Part shown: positions 24,392 through 32,106 of the stretch, piece by piece | Layout: every line of letters begins with the position of its first letter | Position numbering within the stretch: the first letter of the stretch is position 1 | NCBI GenBank assembly: GCA_031430435.1 | Contig: JANPBM010000080.1 | Coordinates: forward strand, 1-64,000 | Direction of reading: 5' to 3' | From: JANNVK01 sp031430435 | Lineage (GTDB): Bacteria; Acidobacteriota; Blastocatellia; Pyrinomonadales; Pyrinomonadaceae | Length of the DNA stretch: 64,000 nt | Made by a program: the position numbers and the translations under genes | Notes under the pieces: model-generated | The model's database searches: none | Told to the model about the DNA's origin: nothing | Seen by the model: only the letters and a program-made list of their open reading frames with translations

Positions 24392-24805
24392 ATGAAAGCA
24401 CTGTCAATCAAACAACCTTGGGTTCACGCGATTTTTCGGCTTGGAAAAAATATCGAAAATAGAAATTGGGGTACAAACTTTCGCGGCGTTGTTGCGGTTC
24501 ACGCAAGTAAGTCAACGCCTAAGATTGAATATCTTTATGCGGTTGAAGATGTTCACGAAATCGCACCGATACCAACACAATCTATAAAAGATTCATTTGT
24601 AGAATTTCCGCCTGTTTTCGGTGCAATTATCGGAACAGTTGAAATAGTCGGCTGTGTTGAATTTTCGACAGGTCAATGGTTTCAAGGCGATTTTGGTTTT
24701 GTTTTGGAAAATCCGCGTCTGCTTAAAACTCCAATTCCGTGCAAAGGTGCGTTGGGTTTTTGGGAAGTTCCGCAAAACATTTTGGAGCAATTTATATTCG
24801 TATGA
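24392..24805 (+). CDS. ASCH-domain protein
   Basis: The 137-residue protein opens with MKALSIKQPWVHAIFRLGK and ENRNWGTNFRG, then VAVHASK, as in phage-borne ASCH domains (PUA-like fold, expected to bind RNA or a modified nucleotide). IIGTVEIVGCVE and the FGFVLENP region complete the fold. Such proteins are common in phage early regions; their target is unknown. Stop and next start overlap (ATGA). Confidence 0.82.
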   Translation: MKALSIKQPWVHAIFRLGKNIENRNWGTNFRGVVAVHASKSTPKIEYLYAVEDVHEIAPIPTQSIKDSFVEFPPVFGAIIGTVEIVGCVEFSTGQWFQGDFGFVLENPRLLKTPIPCKGALGFWEVPQNILEQFIFV

Positions 24806-25029
24806 GTTTACTTAAATCAAAAACATTGATAAAAGTTTGCTGTGCATCGCAACTGCTGAACCTTTCCGAGTCAACACTTTTGAAAGGTTTAGCCGGCACC
24901 GCAGACTTAACACGAATCTCGCAAGGCAAACGAATTTCGTTTGTTTTAGAGGAAATTATCGAATACAAAGCAGCGTTAATTTCAGCGTCGCAACGTCCGA
25001 AGGCAAAAGTCTTAAAACTTGTCGCGTAA
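24802..25029 (+). CDS. Small putative DNA-binding protein (excisionase-like)
   Basis: From the ATG overlapping the ASCH stop, the product is 75 residues. It has a predicted helix-turn-helix-like part (VCCASQLLNLSESTLLKGL) followed by RISQGKRISFVLEEIIEYKAAL in outline. The layout resembles MerR-type excisionase/HTH_17 proteins, but similarity is weak. Excision or regulation is possible. Confidence 0.55.
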   Translation: MSLLKSKTLIKVCCASQLLNLSESTLLKGLAGTADLTRISQGKRISFVLEEIIEYKAALISASQRPKAKVLKLVA

Positions 25030-25033
25030 CAAA

Positions 25034-25744
25034 ATGGTCAAAGGTAAATATCTCAAAGTCAGAAACTTTGAAAAATTTCAACATTATAAACAACGCAATC
25101 CGCCGTGGATAAAGATTTATTCGTCAATGCTCGACGATTACGAATTTCAGCAAATCGCAGACGAAAGTAAATTTCATTGTGTCGGATTGATGTTATTGGC
25201 TTCGCGGTTAGAAAATGTTTTGCCGAACGATGCGTTTTGGTTGTCGCATAAAATCGGTGCCAAAACAAACATTGATATTGATTTATTGATTGAAATAAAC
25301 TTTTTAGAATTTGCGGAAACAACCGTGAAAGAAAAGGCTTCGCCTGTGTTGTGTGTGAATGATGTTGAAATTACGCAACCAAAGCAACCGCCAATCAATC
25401 ACGAAAAACCGCCGACAAATCACACATCAGAATTTTCGATGCAAGATTGTTTGCGATATGTCGAAACGCAATCGGGCGTGAAGAATAAACACGGATTAGC
25501 GACACACTTACACAAAACAGGCGATTCGGATTATTTGATTTTAGCCAAACTTTACCCCGAACGTCTGCAAGTCGAAGATGAAAAGCGTTTCGGTCCCAAA
25601 CGCGAATTTACCAACGAACCTTGCACCGTTTGTTTCGGCGGCGGAATGGCAAACATCGACGGCAAAGGCACTCGCAAATGCGAACATTGCCGAGACGAAA
25701 AAGGGAAGTCGAGGAAGAAAGAACCTTTGACAGTTAGCAGTTAG
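25034..25744 (+). CDS. Phage replication-type protein with C-terminal zinc motif
   Basis: The 236-residue protein begins like phage replisome-organiser or initiator proteins: FEKFQHYKQRNPPWIKIY, then a winged-helix-like segment with ESKFHCVGLMLLASRLEN and DAFWLSHKIG. The C-terminus has two CxxC pairs (CTVCFGGG and CEHC) that look like a DnaJ/primase-type zinc site. I infer a role in replication of the element. The ATG at 25034 is preferred over a TTG 15 bp upstream. Confidence 0.68.
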   Translation: MVKGKYLKVRNFEKFQHYKQRNPPWIKIYSSMLDDYEFQQIADESKFHCVGLMLLASRLENVLPNDAFWLSHKIGAKTNIDIDLLIEINFLEFAETTVKEKASPVLCVNDVEITQPKQPPINHEKPPTNHTSEFSMQDCLRYVETQSGVKNKHGLATHLHKTGDSDYLILAKLYPERLQVEDEKRFGPKREFTNEPCTVCFGGGMANIDGKGTRKCEHCRDEKGKSRKKEPLTVSS

Positions 25745-25766
25745 CAGTTATCAGTTATCAGGAAAC
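25730..25766. repeat. Short direct-repeat words (CAGTTAGCAGTTA / CAGTTATCAGTTATC)
   Basis: Seven-base units CAGTTAG and CAGTTAT are repeated across the end of the replication gene and the gap after it. Related words recur at 25980-26045, 31965 and 33614-33641, always at gene ends in this element. Confidence 0.6.
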
Positions 25767-25772
25767 AAAACT

Positions 25773-25976
25773 ATGAACAAATTTACAACTGAAAGAAACG
25801 CCGATTACGAAGATGATAAGCCAATCAATTCGCAGTTCACTTTATCAATAATTTTCACGGATGATTATGCCGTAATCGTTGGCAATTTGTATGAGCATCT
25901 TGAGAAGTTATTGGATGCCAAAAAACGACTGGAAAAAGAACTTGTAAAAAAAGAAGAAATAATAACCGAATTTTAA
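25773..25976 (+). CDS. Hypothetical small protein
   Basis: The 67-residue protein has an acidic N-terminus and a charged C-terminal helix (LEKLLDAKKRLEKELVKKEE) suited to a coiled coil. No family is recognised. It lies between two copies of the CAGTTAT-type repeat in the early operon. Confidence 0.55.
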   Translation: MNKFTTERNADYEDDKPINSQFTLSIIFTDDYAVIVGNLYEHLEKLLDAKKRLEKELVKKEEIITEF

Positions 25977-26050
25977 CAAGCAGTTACCGGTTACCGGTTA
26001 TCAACTGCAGTTTTTTGATAACTGATAACTGTTATCTGATAACTGATTAA
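25977..26050. repeat. Inverted and direct repeats of GATAACTG / CAGTTACCGG words
   Basis: GTTACCGGTTACCGGTTATC on the left and several GATAACTGATAACTG units on the right make a mixed direct and inverted repeat filling the gap between two small genes. It may fold, but has no T-run. Confidence 0.6.
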
Positions 26051-26054
26051 CAAT

Positions 26055-26258
26055 ATGAGCAATCCAACCAAACAAGAATTATTAACAAAAACGGAAGTGT
26101 GGCAATGGCGAATTTCGCCGACGTGCCTTGTTCAAATTCGCATTCACGGGCAACTTTCAATCGACGCAATCAATAAATTTTCTTACTTGCTTGATCTGCA
26201 AAAAGAAAATTATCCGGCTCAAGTTGAAATTGAAAAACACTTGGAAACCTTGAAATGA
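26055..26258 (+). CDS. Hypothetical small protein
   Basis: The 67-residue protein has a short central beta-rich part (VWQWRISPTCLVQIRIHGQ) and a C-terminal helix. I do not recognise it. Its stop overlaps the next start by 4 bp (ATGA), so it is co-translated with the zinc protein that follows. Confidence 0.6.
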   Translation: MSNPTKQELLTKTEVWQWRISPTCLVQIRIHGQLSIDAINKFSYLLDLQKENYPAQVEIEKHLETLK

Positions 26259-26671
26259 AACGCATTTGTGATAATTGCGGCAAACGGCAAGCGTATTTTT
26301 TACGCTACTTTTTTGACGCTCATATCCGCAAACAACGGCACGTCATCCACGCCGACAACAATCATACGCTTTGCCGACAATGTCGAGCATCGCAGACCGA
26401 AAAACTAAAACAACGAGTTAAATTTATGAACAATCAACCAACCAAAATAACCACATGCAAAGGCTGTAACCGTGAAATTCTATGGCTGACAAACGTCAAC
26501 ACTAAAAAGACTTCGCCGATAGATTTCCGTCCAAGCGTTGACGGAAATATCTTGATTCTCGAAGATGAAGAAACTTATCGCATCATCAAAAAAGATGAAG
26601 TTTTTCACGGCGAATTACATACTTCGCATTTTGCAACTTGCCCGAACGCAAGCGATTTTAGACGCAAATAA
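26255..26671 (+). CDS. Hypothetical zinc-binding protein
   Basis: The 138-residue protein has CDNCGKRQ near the start and CRQC near 46, which together could bind zinc, and a second motif CKGCNREI near 70 followed by HFATCP. It is basic in its first half. Zinc-ribbon proteins of this sort are frequent in phage early operons. No function can be assigned. Confidence 0.65.
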   Translation: MKRICDNCGKRQAYFLRYFFDAHIRKQRHVIHADNNHTLCRQCRASQTEKLKQRVKFMNNQPTKITTCKGCNREILWLTNVNTKKTSPIDFRPSVDGNILILEDEETYRIIKKDEVFHGELHTSHFATCPNASDFRRK

Positions 26672-26676
26672 ATAAA

Positions 26677-27021
26677 ATGAACCGAAACGCAATAAAACAA
26701 TTTCGTTCAATCGTGCCGAAATATCGGGCAATTCCAACCGTTATTGACGGCAAAAAATTCGCCTCGAAAAAAGAAGCAAAGCGATATACGGAATTGAAAA
26801 TCTTGAATCAAATCGGCGAAATTCACGGTTTGCGTCTGCAAGTTTCGTTTTCGCTGGAAGTGAACGGCTTTCACGTTTGCCGTTATGTTGCCGATTTTGT
26901 TTATTTCGACAAATCGGGAAACAAGATTGTTGAAGATGTGAAGGGATTTTTAACACCGCAATATAAACTCAAACGAAAATTGATGAAAGCAGTTTTCGGG
27001 ATTGAAATTAAGGAAACCTAA
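26677..27021 (+). CDS. DUF1064 phage protein (nuclease-fold)
   Basis: The 114-residue protein matches the DUF1064 pattern: KYRAIPTVIDGKKFASKKEAKRY (outline), LRLQVSF, then VADFVYF and VEDVKGFLTPQYKLKRKLM. The Asp of VADF and Glu/Lys of VEDVKG form a D...ExxK-like set recalling PD-(D/E)XK nucleases. Such proteins occur in phage replication or recombination modules. Stop codon abuts the next ATG directly. Confidence 0.82.
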   Translation: MNRNAIKQFRSIVPKYRAIPTVIDGKKFASKKEAKRYTELKILNQIGEIHGLRLQVSFSLEVNGFHVCRYVADFVYFDKSGNKIVEDVKGFLTPQYKLKRKLMKAVFGIEIKET

Positions 27022-27942
27022 ATGAATTTCGTTCTTTCACTATTTCACGGCATAGATATTTTCGGACGCGGTTTTGAGTCCGAAGGCTTTTGCGTTGTCC
27101 GTGCAGGTGAATTTGAATTAGGTTTTGATGTCCGAGGCTTGCACTTGCCGAGCGGAAAGTTTGACGGCGTAATTGCGGGTACGCCGTGTCAACAATACTC
27201 AACTGTGAACCGAAAGCGGCGACATCAAAAAGTTAATCCGAATTGCGGTTGTTACGGTTGCCAAATGCTCAAAGAATTTTGCCGTTTGATTGACGAATCG
27301 CAACCGAGTTGGTTTTTACTCGAAAATGTTCCGGCTGTTCCGGATATTCACGTTGTAAATTATTCAATTCAGCGATTCGATTTAAGAGCGTCTGAATGCG
27401 GTTTGCCGCAAGAACGTTTACGGCATTTCCAATTCGGAAGTTTGAACAATACGAAATTGATAATTGACCGACAACCGCGAATTACAACCACGCAACCGAC
27501 TGTTTTAAGTTCCGACAAAGAAACTGACAGACCGTTTTCCGAGCGTTGCGTTTTGCAAGGTTTGCCGTCTGATTTTCTTGCAAATTCAACAATTTTCACC
27601 AAAAAAGGAAAATCGAAGTTGTTAGCAAACTCGGTCGCGTTCCCGATGGCGAAAACAGTTGCAAAAGCAATTCGTGAAGCGACGGCAAAACACGAAACTT
27701 TGAATTGTGAACAAGCGGACAGCATATCACGATTTGCAACCAATCAAGTATTCACAAATCGTGAATCGCCGACAAATCACGAAAGTAAAGCTCATTCACA
27801 ATTCGTGAACAAACCCGGTTTAATCACGGTTTGCGGTTGTGATTGCGGTCGCCCGATCACAAATCACAAAACAGGACGTAAACGAAAATATGCAGAAGAT
27901 TCTTGCCGCAAACGGGCAGAATTGAAAAGGAAAAAACTATGA
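27022..27942 (+). CDS. DNA cytosine-5 methyltransferase
   Basis: The 306-residue protein has C5-methyltransferase motifs in order: LSLFHGIDIFGRGFE (I), TPCQ with catalytic Cys56 (IV), ENVP at 101-104 (VI), QERLRHFQF at 130-138 (VIII) and ANSVAFPMAKTVAKAI (X). The target-recognition part between VIII and X is short, and a Cys-rich tail (CGCDCGRP ... CRKR) is appended. It probably modifies the element's DNA against host restriction; no partner endonuclease is adjacent. It overlaps the next gene by 4 bp. Confidence 0.9.
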   Translation: MNFVLSLFHGIDIFGRGFESEGFCVVRAGEFELGFDVRGLHLPSGKFDGVIAGTPCQQYSTVNRKRRHQKVNPNCGCYGCQMLKEFCRLIDESQPSWFLLENVPAVPDIHVVNYSIQRFDLRASECGLPQERLRHFQFGSLNNTKLIIDRQPRITTTQPTVLSSDKETDRPFSERCVLQGLPSDFLANSTIFTKKGKSKLLANSVAFPMAKTVAKAIREATAKHETLNCEQADSISRFATNQVFTNRESPTNHESKAHSQFVNKPGLITVCGCDCGRPITNHKTGRKRKYAEDSCRKRAELKRKKL

Positions 27943-28301
27943 AAATTACACAACACCCGAAACGCATTCAATTAAAACGAACAAAAGGTTTTAATTTACA
28001 AAAAGTTTCGCAAGAATTAAACGAACTCGACGCAATGAAAGTCGCACGTCCGACAAAATACGACAATCCGTATAGAGTTGGCGATGTGCATAGAAGTATT
28101 ATTATGGATTTCAAATTAACATTGGAATATTCTTTAATTTTATTCGAGCGTTGGCTTACTAATAAACTGAAAACCGATGAAAACTTTCTTGTCGAACTTT
28201 CGGGTAAAAATCTCGCGTGTTTTTGTCCGCTTGACCAAAAATGCCACGCCGACATTTTACTTGATTACGCAAACCGCGATGCAGATAATTTAATTTCGTG
28301 A
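27939..28301 (+). CDS. DUF4326 protein
   Basis: From the ATG overlapping the methyltransferase stop, this is 120 residues. It shows the DUF4326 pattern: RPTKYDNPYRVGD near the middle, a helical part with ILFERWL, then LSGKNLACFCPLDQKCHADILLDYAN with clustered Cys and His (outline). The family is common in phages and its biochemical role is unknown; the Cys/His set may bind metal. Confidence 0.82.
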   Translation: MKITQHPKRIQLKRTKGFNLQKVSQELNELDAMKVARPTKYDNPYRVGDVHRSIIMDFKLTLEYSLILFERWLTNKLKTDENFLVELSGKNLACFCPLDQKCHADILLDYANRDADNLIS

Positions 28302-28376
28302 TTTCTAATTATTCACGTTTTCACCGTCGGCGACATCATCATAAATAAAGTTACTCGATTCACATCAAAAATAACG

Positions 28377-29120
28377 ATGGCACATGATAAAAACAATTCA
28401 TATCCGGGCGGGAAAAACGGAAGCGGAGTTTATCAGAAAATAATTTCAATGATGCCGATGCACGATTGTTATTATGAATTGTTTTTGGGACACGGTGCTA
28501 TTTTCCGCAAAAAGAAACCTGCAAACAGAATAAATATCGGCGTTGAAATTGATAAATCGTTAGAAGGTTTTTGGAAAGAAAACTCTGCCAAGGATTGTAT
28601 CGTTGTTTTTGATGATGCCAAATCATTTTTGGAAAAAACTACTTTTGCCGAAAATTCTTTGATTTATCTTGACCCGCCGTATTTGAAAGATGTTCGCAAA
28701 TCTAAACAGCCGATTTATAACTTTGAAATGCTTGAAACATCACAGCATATCGCCTTGCTTGAAAAACTCGTCAAGCTGCCGTGTATGGTGATGATTAGCG
28801 GTTATGAATCAAAACTCTACGATGATTATTTGCAAGGTTGGCGGAAAGAAACTTTTTATACGACAAATCGGGCAAGCCAAAAAGTTTTAGAAACCGTTTG
28901 GCTGAATTTCCCGAAGCCGTTTCAACTGCACGATTATTCGTTTTTAGGCGAAAATTACAGAGAACGCGACCGCATCAAACAAAAACGCAAACGCTGGAAG
29001 AATCGGCTTTTGAAATTAGATTCAACCGAAATGTTTGCCTTACTTGCCACAATCGAAGATTTGAAAACTGAAGTATCATCAAAACTGATGTTGTCGCCGA
29101 CGGTAAAAAATTATGCGTAA
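28377..29120 (+). CDS. N6-adenine DNA methyltransferase (D12/Dam class)
   Basis: The 247-residue protein has YPGGKNGSGVYQKI (motif X-like), ELFLGHGAIF (motif I region) and DPPY at 99-102 (motif IV), the order of D12-class adenine methyltransferases. The C-terminus adds a basic helical stretch. With the C5 enzyme upstream it makes two methyltransferases in one small element. Target sequence unknown. It overlaps the next frame by 8 bp. Confidence 0.88.
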   Translation: MAHDKNNSYPGGKNGSGVYQKIISMMPMHDCYYELFLGHGAIFRKKKPANRINIGVEIDKSLEGFWKENSAKDCIVVFDDAKSFLEKTTFAENSLIYLDPPYLKDVRKSKQPIYNFEMLETSQHIALLEKLVKLPCMVMISGYESKLYDDYLQGWRKETFYTTNRASQKVLETVWLNFPKPFQLHDYSFLGENYRERDRIKQKRKRWKNRLLKLDSTEMFALLATIEDLKTEVSSKLMLSPTVKNYA

Positions 29121-29352
29121 ACAAAACTTCACTTTTTCGTTTGAAACCACGCCCATGATAAAACTTTCAGAAGTTGAAAAGATTCTCAGACGTAATCAAA
29201 TCATCTTGCCCGTGCCGTGCCGAGCAACCTTGATAAATTATATCGACGACGGTACTTACGACGGCGGTCTGTGTGCAAAAGGCTATCATTTAATTACGGT
29301 TGCAAGTTTTGAACATTGGGTCAAATCTTTGCAAATAAAAAAGACTGCCTAA
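29113..29352 (+). CDS. Small putative DNA-binding protein, last gene of the early operon
   Basis: The 79-residue frame (or 65 residues from the ATG at 29155) contains LSEVEKILRRNQIILP and TLINYIDDGTYDG, resembling HTH/excisionase-type proteins. The assignment is weak. Its stop codon lies inside the hairpin of the bidirectional terminator at 29341. Confidence 0.5.
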   Translation: MRKQNFTFSFETTPMIKLSEVEKILRRNQIILPVPCRATLINYIDDGTYDGGLCAKGYHLITVASFEHWVKSLQIKKTA

Positions 29353-29370
29353 AATAAAGCAGTCTTTTCT
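29341..29370. terminator. Bidirectional terminator between early and late operons
   Basis: AAGACTGC (29341-29348) pairs with GCAGTCTT (29359-29366). T-rich sequence follows on the plus side, and on the minus strand the hairpin is followed by six T. It separates the convergent early and late transcripts. Confidence 0.85.
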
Positions 29371-29391
29371 TTATTAAAACTTGCAAACAAA

Positions 29392-29793
29392 TTAAAAAAT
29401 CTCTTTAATTTCTCGCAAAATCGGTAACGTGGTCACTAACGGATTCGCTCCGGCAGTACGATATTTAGCACTAATCATTAACGCGTCCGAAAAGAATTGT
29501 TTGCGTAACGCCATCAACTCGGCGGCTGTCATCTCGGTTGTCTGAGCCGTGCCAACGCCAAACACACGAGTTTTAATTCCTGTATTCAAAAGCAAGTGAT
29601 ACATTCCTAAAGCCGCTTCGGCGTTCGTCATCGTGGCAACAATGTCAGGATCAGTCGAAGCATAAACAGCGGGTTGAATCCAATCGCGTAACTGTCTATT
29701 CGCAATATCCAAACAAACTTGTATGCGTAAGTCCGAAACTTCAATCAAAATACCGTAATAATCTCGAAACGGTTGTACTTGGTTAAACGACAT
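29392..29793 (-). CDS. Hypothetical structural-region protein
   Basis: The 133-residue protein is helical, starts MSFNQVQPFRDYYGILIEVSDL and has no membrane segment. Being the last gene of the capsid operon, it could be a head-completion or connector protein, but I cannot match it to a family. Its start overlaps the previous stop (TAATG). Confidence 0.6.
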   Translation of the reverse strand: MSFNQVQPFRDYYGILIEVSDLRIQVCLDIANRQLRDWIQPAVYASTDPDIVATMTNAEAALGMYHLLLNTGIKTRVFGVGTAQTTEMTAAELMALRKQFFSDALMISAKYRTAGANPLVTTLPILREIKEIF

Positions 29794-29933
29794 TATTTCA
29801 CCTTACCTTTTGCTTTCGTGTCAACTTCTTTCGTGTCAACTTCAACATATCCGTTTTGCGAATAGTAAAACTCAAAAGCGTATGCTGAAACTTCGATAAT
29901 TTCGCCCGTCGGCGTTTTCACTTTCTTTCTCAT
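29793..29933 (-). CDS. Very small protein downstream of the capsid gene
   Basis: The ATG at 29933 has GAGG at good distance, giving a 46-residue product with KTPTGEIIEVSAYAFEFYY and a Lys/Asp tail. The frame extends upstream but without an RBS. It is coupled to the next gene (TAATG). Function unknown; a minor head protein is possible. Confidence 0.55.
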   Translation of the reverse strand: MRKKVKTPTGEIIEVSAYAFEFYYSQNGYVEVDTKEVDTKAKGKVK

Positions 29934-29999
29934 ATTTACCTCAAAAGTATTTGCAGATGTCCGATTCAAAATCAAACACCTGCAAAGCTCATTCACAAA

Positions 30000-30923
30000 T
30001 TACGGAATCAAAACTGAAAACGGATAGCGTGTAGCTGATTGATTTAATCGCGTCGCAGGTTGCGCGCACGCAAACGCCAATCGCATTGTAACCACCAAAC
30101 AACGCATTCCCATTTGCAGAAGATTGTATTCAATGTCGCCGCCCGCGTCTTGCAATACGCCTTCTTTTGCAACTTCAAACTCGACATCTTCACGAATGCC
30201 GACAATGCCGTGCTTCCACGAACCCGCGATTAAATCAGCCGAAGCATTAACCCAACCTTGATGTTTCACAAAGTCGATTGATTCGCCGTAAAGCAGACTT
30301 GGGAAACCTTGTTGCATCGATGCTTGATAAATCGGTTGCCCGTTTGCATCAACCAAGCCACGCAAACCCGATTTAATCGCCATTCGCCCGACAAAACCAT
30401 CAACATCAAACCCATCTTCTTCCAACTTCGCCATCGTTTCGGAAATGTCCACATTCAGCCGTTGACCGACAACACTTCCACGGTCAAAAAAGTTTCCTTT
30501 TGAAACCGCAGTCGGAACTATCGCCGCGTCCCAACTCGCAGGTTTCCCGACACCAAACAAAATCGCCGAGTCAATCGCTTCTGCCATTGCTTCCACGACA
30601 CGCGGACGGCATTCGTCCCAAATCGGAAAATCGGAATCACGCAGAACAGTTTTCGGAATCGGAACGTAAGCAACCAACTCTTCGGCGTTCAAATACTTAT
30701 CGTCCCACGCCATTTTGCTCGTCAATGCCGAACCGTAATCGCCGTTACGAAACGAAGCCGAAGGCAACACCGAAATAACCGGCACACGCTGTTGTTTGTG
30801 CGACATTCTGACTTGTCGAAACTTGCTCAACACCAAACTTTTCGCGGGCAATTCTTGAATAATTTGATTCGCAACTTCTACCGGAATTAACGCATTCGCA
30901 TCGTTTCTATCAATTAAAGCCAT
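30000..30923 (-). CDS. Major capsid protein, HK97 fold
   Basis: The 307-residue protein has features of HK97-type major capsid proteins: an N-terminal LIPVEVANQIIQEL helix region, MSHKQQRVPVISVLPSA, WDDKYLNAEELVAYVPIPKTVL (E-loop/P-domain side, outline), DSAILFGVGKP and a C-terminal beta-rich A-domain (AGSWKHGIVGIREDVEFEV). It follows scaffold and portal genes in the usual head order. There is no fused protease or long delta domain, and the separate scaffold gene fits that. Confidence 0.88.
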   Translation of the reverse strand: MALIDRNDANALIPVEVANQIIQELPAKSLVLSKFRQVRMSHKQQRVPVISVLPSASFRNGDYGSALTSKMAWDDKYLNAEELVAYVPIPKTVLRDSDFPIWDECRPRVVEAMAEAIDSAILFGVGKPASWDAAIVPTAVSKGNFFDRGSVVGQRLNVDISETMAKLEEDGFDVDGFVGRMAIKSGLRGLVDANGQPIYQASMQQGFPSLLYGESIDFVKHQGWVNASADLIAGSWKHGIVGIREDVEFEVAKEGVLQDAGGDIEYNLLQMGMRCLVVTMRLAFACAQPATRLNQSATRYPFSVLIP

Positions 30924-30942
30924 AATTTTCCTCTCTCTAAAC

Positions 30943-31386
30943 TTAATGAATTGAAGTGTCGTACAATTCGCCCGACAAACCTCGTCCTAAAACTCGTAAC
31001 TGGTTTTGCGTATGGTCAAACCATATCGCACATTCGCCGATCGGAATTTCGCTTTCAACCGCCGCCCGCAAACTAAAGTACGTTAATGTTTTTTGATTTA
31101 TTAAATCATTCAAAAGATATTCGCGTTGTTTGCGACTGACATAAAAATTAAACGAATCAATCGAACAGCCAATCGGAGCATTAAACGAATATGTTTCAGA
31201 ACCGCCTTTTACAGCTAACGGAACTTTCAAATGACAATTAAAATTGCCGTTTGAATCAGTCTTAAAACTTTGCGTTCCAAACAATTCGGAATCCAAATCA
31301 ACAAACCTATTCGCAATCGGCGAACCTGCGACCGTTGTCAGGTTTCCGCTGAATTTCACTAATTCAAATGTTTCCAAAGCCGGCAT
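30943..31386 (-). CDS. Hypothetical head-region protein
   Basis: The 147-residue protein is beta-rich (FSGNLTTVAGSPIANRFVDLD, FKTDSNGNFNCHLKVPL), with an Ig-like or transthyretin-like flavour in its first half. It lies between the scaffold and the capsid gene and starts exactly where the scaffold gene ends. Capsid decoration is possible. No family recognised. Confidence 0.6.
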   Translation of the reverse strand: MPALETFELVKFSGNLTTVAGSPIANRFVDLDSELFGTQSFKTDSNGNFNCHLKVPLAVKGGSETYSFNAPIGCSIDSFNFYVSRKQREYLLNDLINQKTLTYFSLRAAVESEIPIGECAIWFDHTQNQLRVLGRGLSGELYDTSIH

Positions 31387-31892
31387 CAGATTAAAGCACC
31401 TCGCAAAAAATCATCGACGCTTCGCCCGACTTCATCACCTTTTGCACCGCCGCCGATTGAACTTGAATTTCCGCCGCCGACAACCAATCCGAATTCTTCG
31501 GGAAAACTTGTTTTTGCATCGGTCAAAACCGCGTCGAGATTCTTTGGTTTGCCGCTGTCGTCGTATTCAATTTTTGAATTAACAAGTGAAAACAATTTAC
31601 TTGCGTTTCGTGCTTTCAACTTACTTGCAGATTCGCCGAACAGTTTTTCGGTTTCCAACGTTCGCAGTTTTGTTTCCGCATCGCTCGCACGTTTGCCGAG
31701 TGCATCGTAAGCGTCAAGTTTTTGTTTTGTTTCCGCGTCAAGTTCGGGTTTCATTTCGTTTTTTTCAACTTTCAAAGCATCAAAATCGCTTTTCATTTTC
31801 GCAATTTCGGCTTTATTATTCGCAACTTTTGATTCAGCCTTTTCCGCTCTCGCTTTCATTGCGTCAAATTCGGTTTGTGTGATTTCCGCCAT
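31386..31892 (-). CDS. Putative phage scaffolding protein
   Basis: The 168-residue protein is charged and helical, with a long coiled coil (about residues 10-90), few hydrophobic residues and a Gly/Ser-rich linker (GGGNSSSIGGGAKG) before a short C-terminal helix. This is the layout of phage scaffolds (GP20/DUF4355-like), and the gene sits between portal and capsid as expected. The C-terminal helix would bind capsid subunits. Confidence 0.75.
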   Translation of the reverse strand: MAEITQTEFDAMKARAEKAESKVANNKAEIAKMKSDFDALKVEKNEMKPELDAETKQKLDAYDALGKRASDAETKLRTLETEKLFGESASKLKARNASKLFSLVNSKIEYDDSGKPKNLDAVLTDAKTSFPEEFGLVVGGGNSSSIGGGAKGDEVGRSVDDFLRGALI

Positions 31893-32106
31893 ACTTGAAT
31901 TAAAGTAAACAAAAAAAGCAAACAGTTAAAGTTTGCTTTTGTGTGGTTTTTAAGACTATTTTCAGTCAACAGTCAGCAGTTACCGGTTATCACGCAATTA
32001 AAGCTCGTTCACGTTTTGTGAACGAGCTTTCAATTTGTGAATACTTCTTTCTTTGCCTTCATCCTGTCTTTATCTTCTTCATCCCTGTAAAAATGTATTA
32101 TTCTTT
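31893..32106. other. Intergenic gap within the late operon, with hairpin and repeats
   Basis: This 214-bp gap between portal and scaffold holds CAGTCAACAGTCAGCAGTTACCGG words, a perfect 13-bp hairpin at 32000-32030, a copy of the TTCATCCCTGTAAA word near 32080 and the beginning of a CTGTCTG repeat. No coding frame is convincing. A late internal promoter might lie here. Confidence 0.5.
32000..32030. repeat. Perfect hairpin
   Basis: AAAGCTCGTTCAC pairs with GTGAACGAGCTTT around a 5-nt loop. On the minus (late) strand it is followed by TTTAATT, a weak T-run, so it might attenuate late transcription before the scaffold gene. Confidence 0.6.

Noticed and set aside
32000..32030. Strong terminator in the late operon
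   Set aside because: The hairpin is perfect but the T-run is weak, and it would cut capsid gene expression; kept only as a hairpin.
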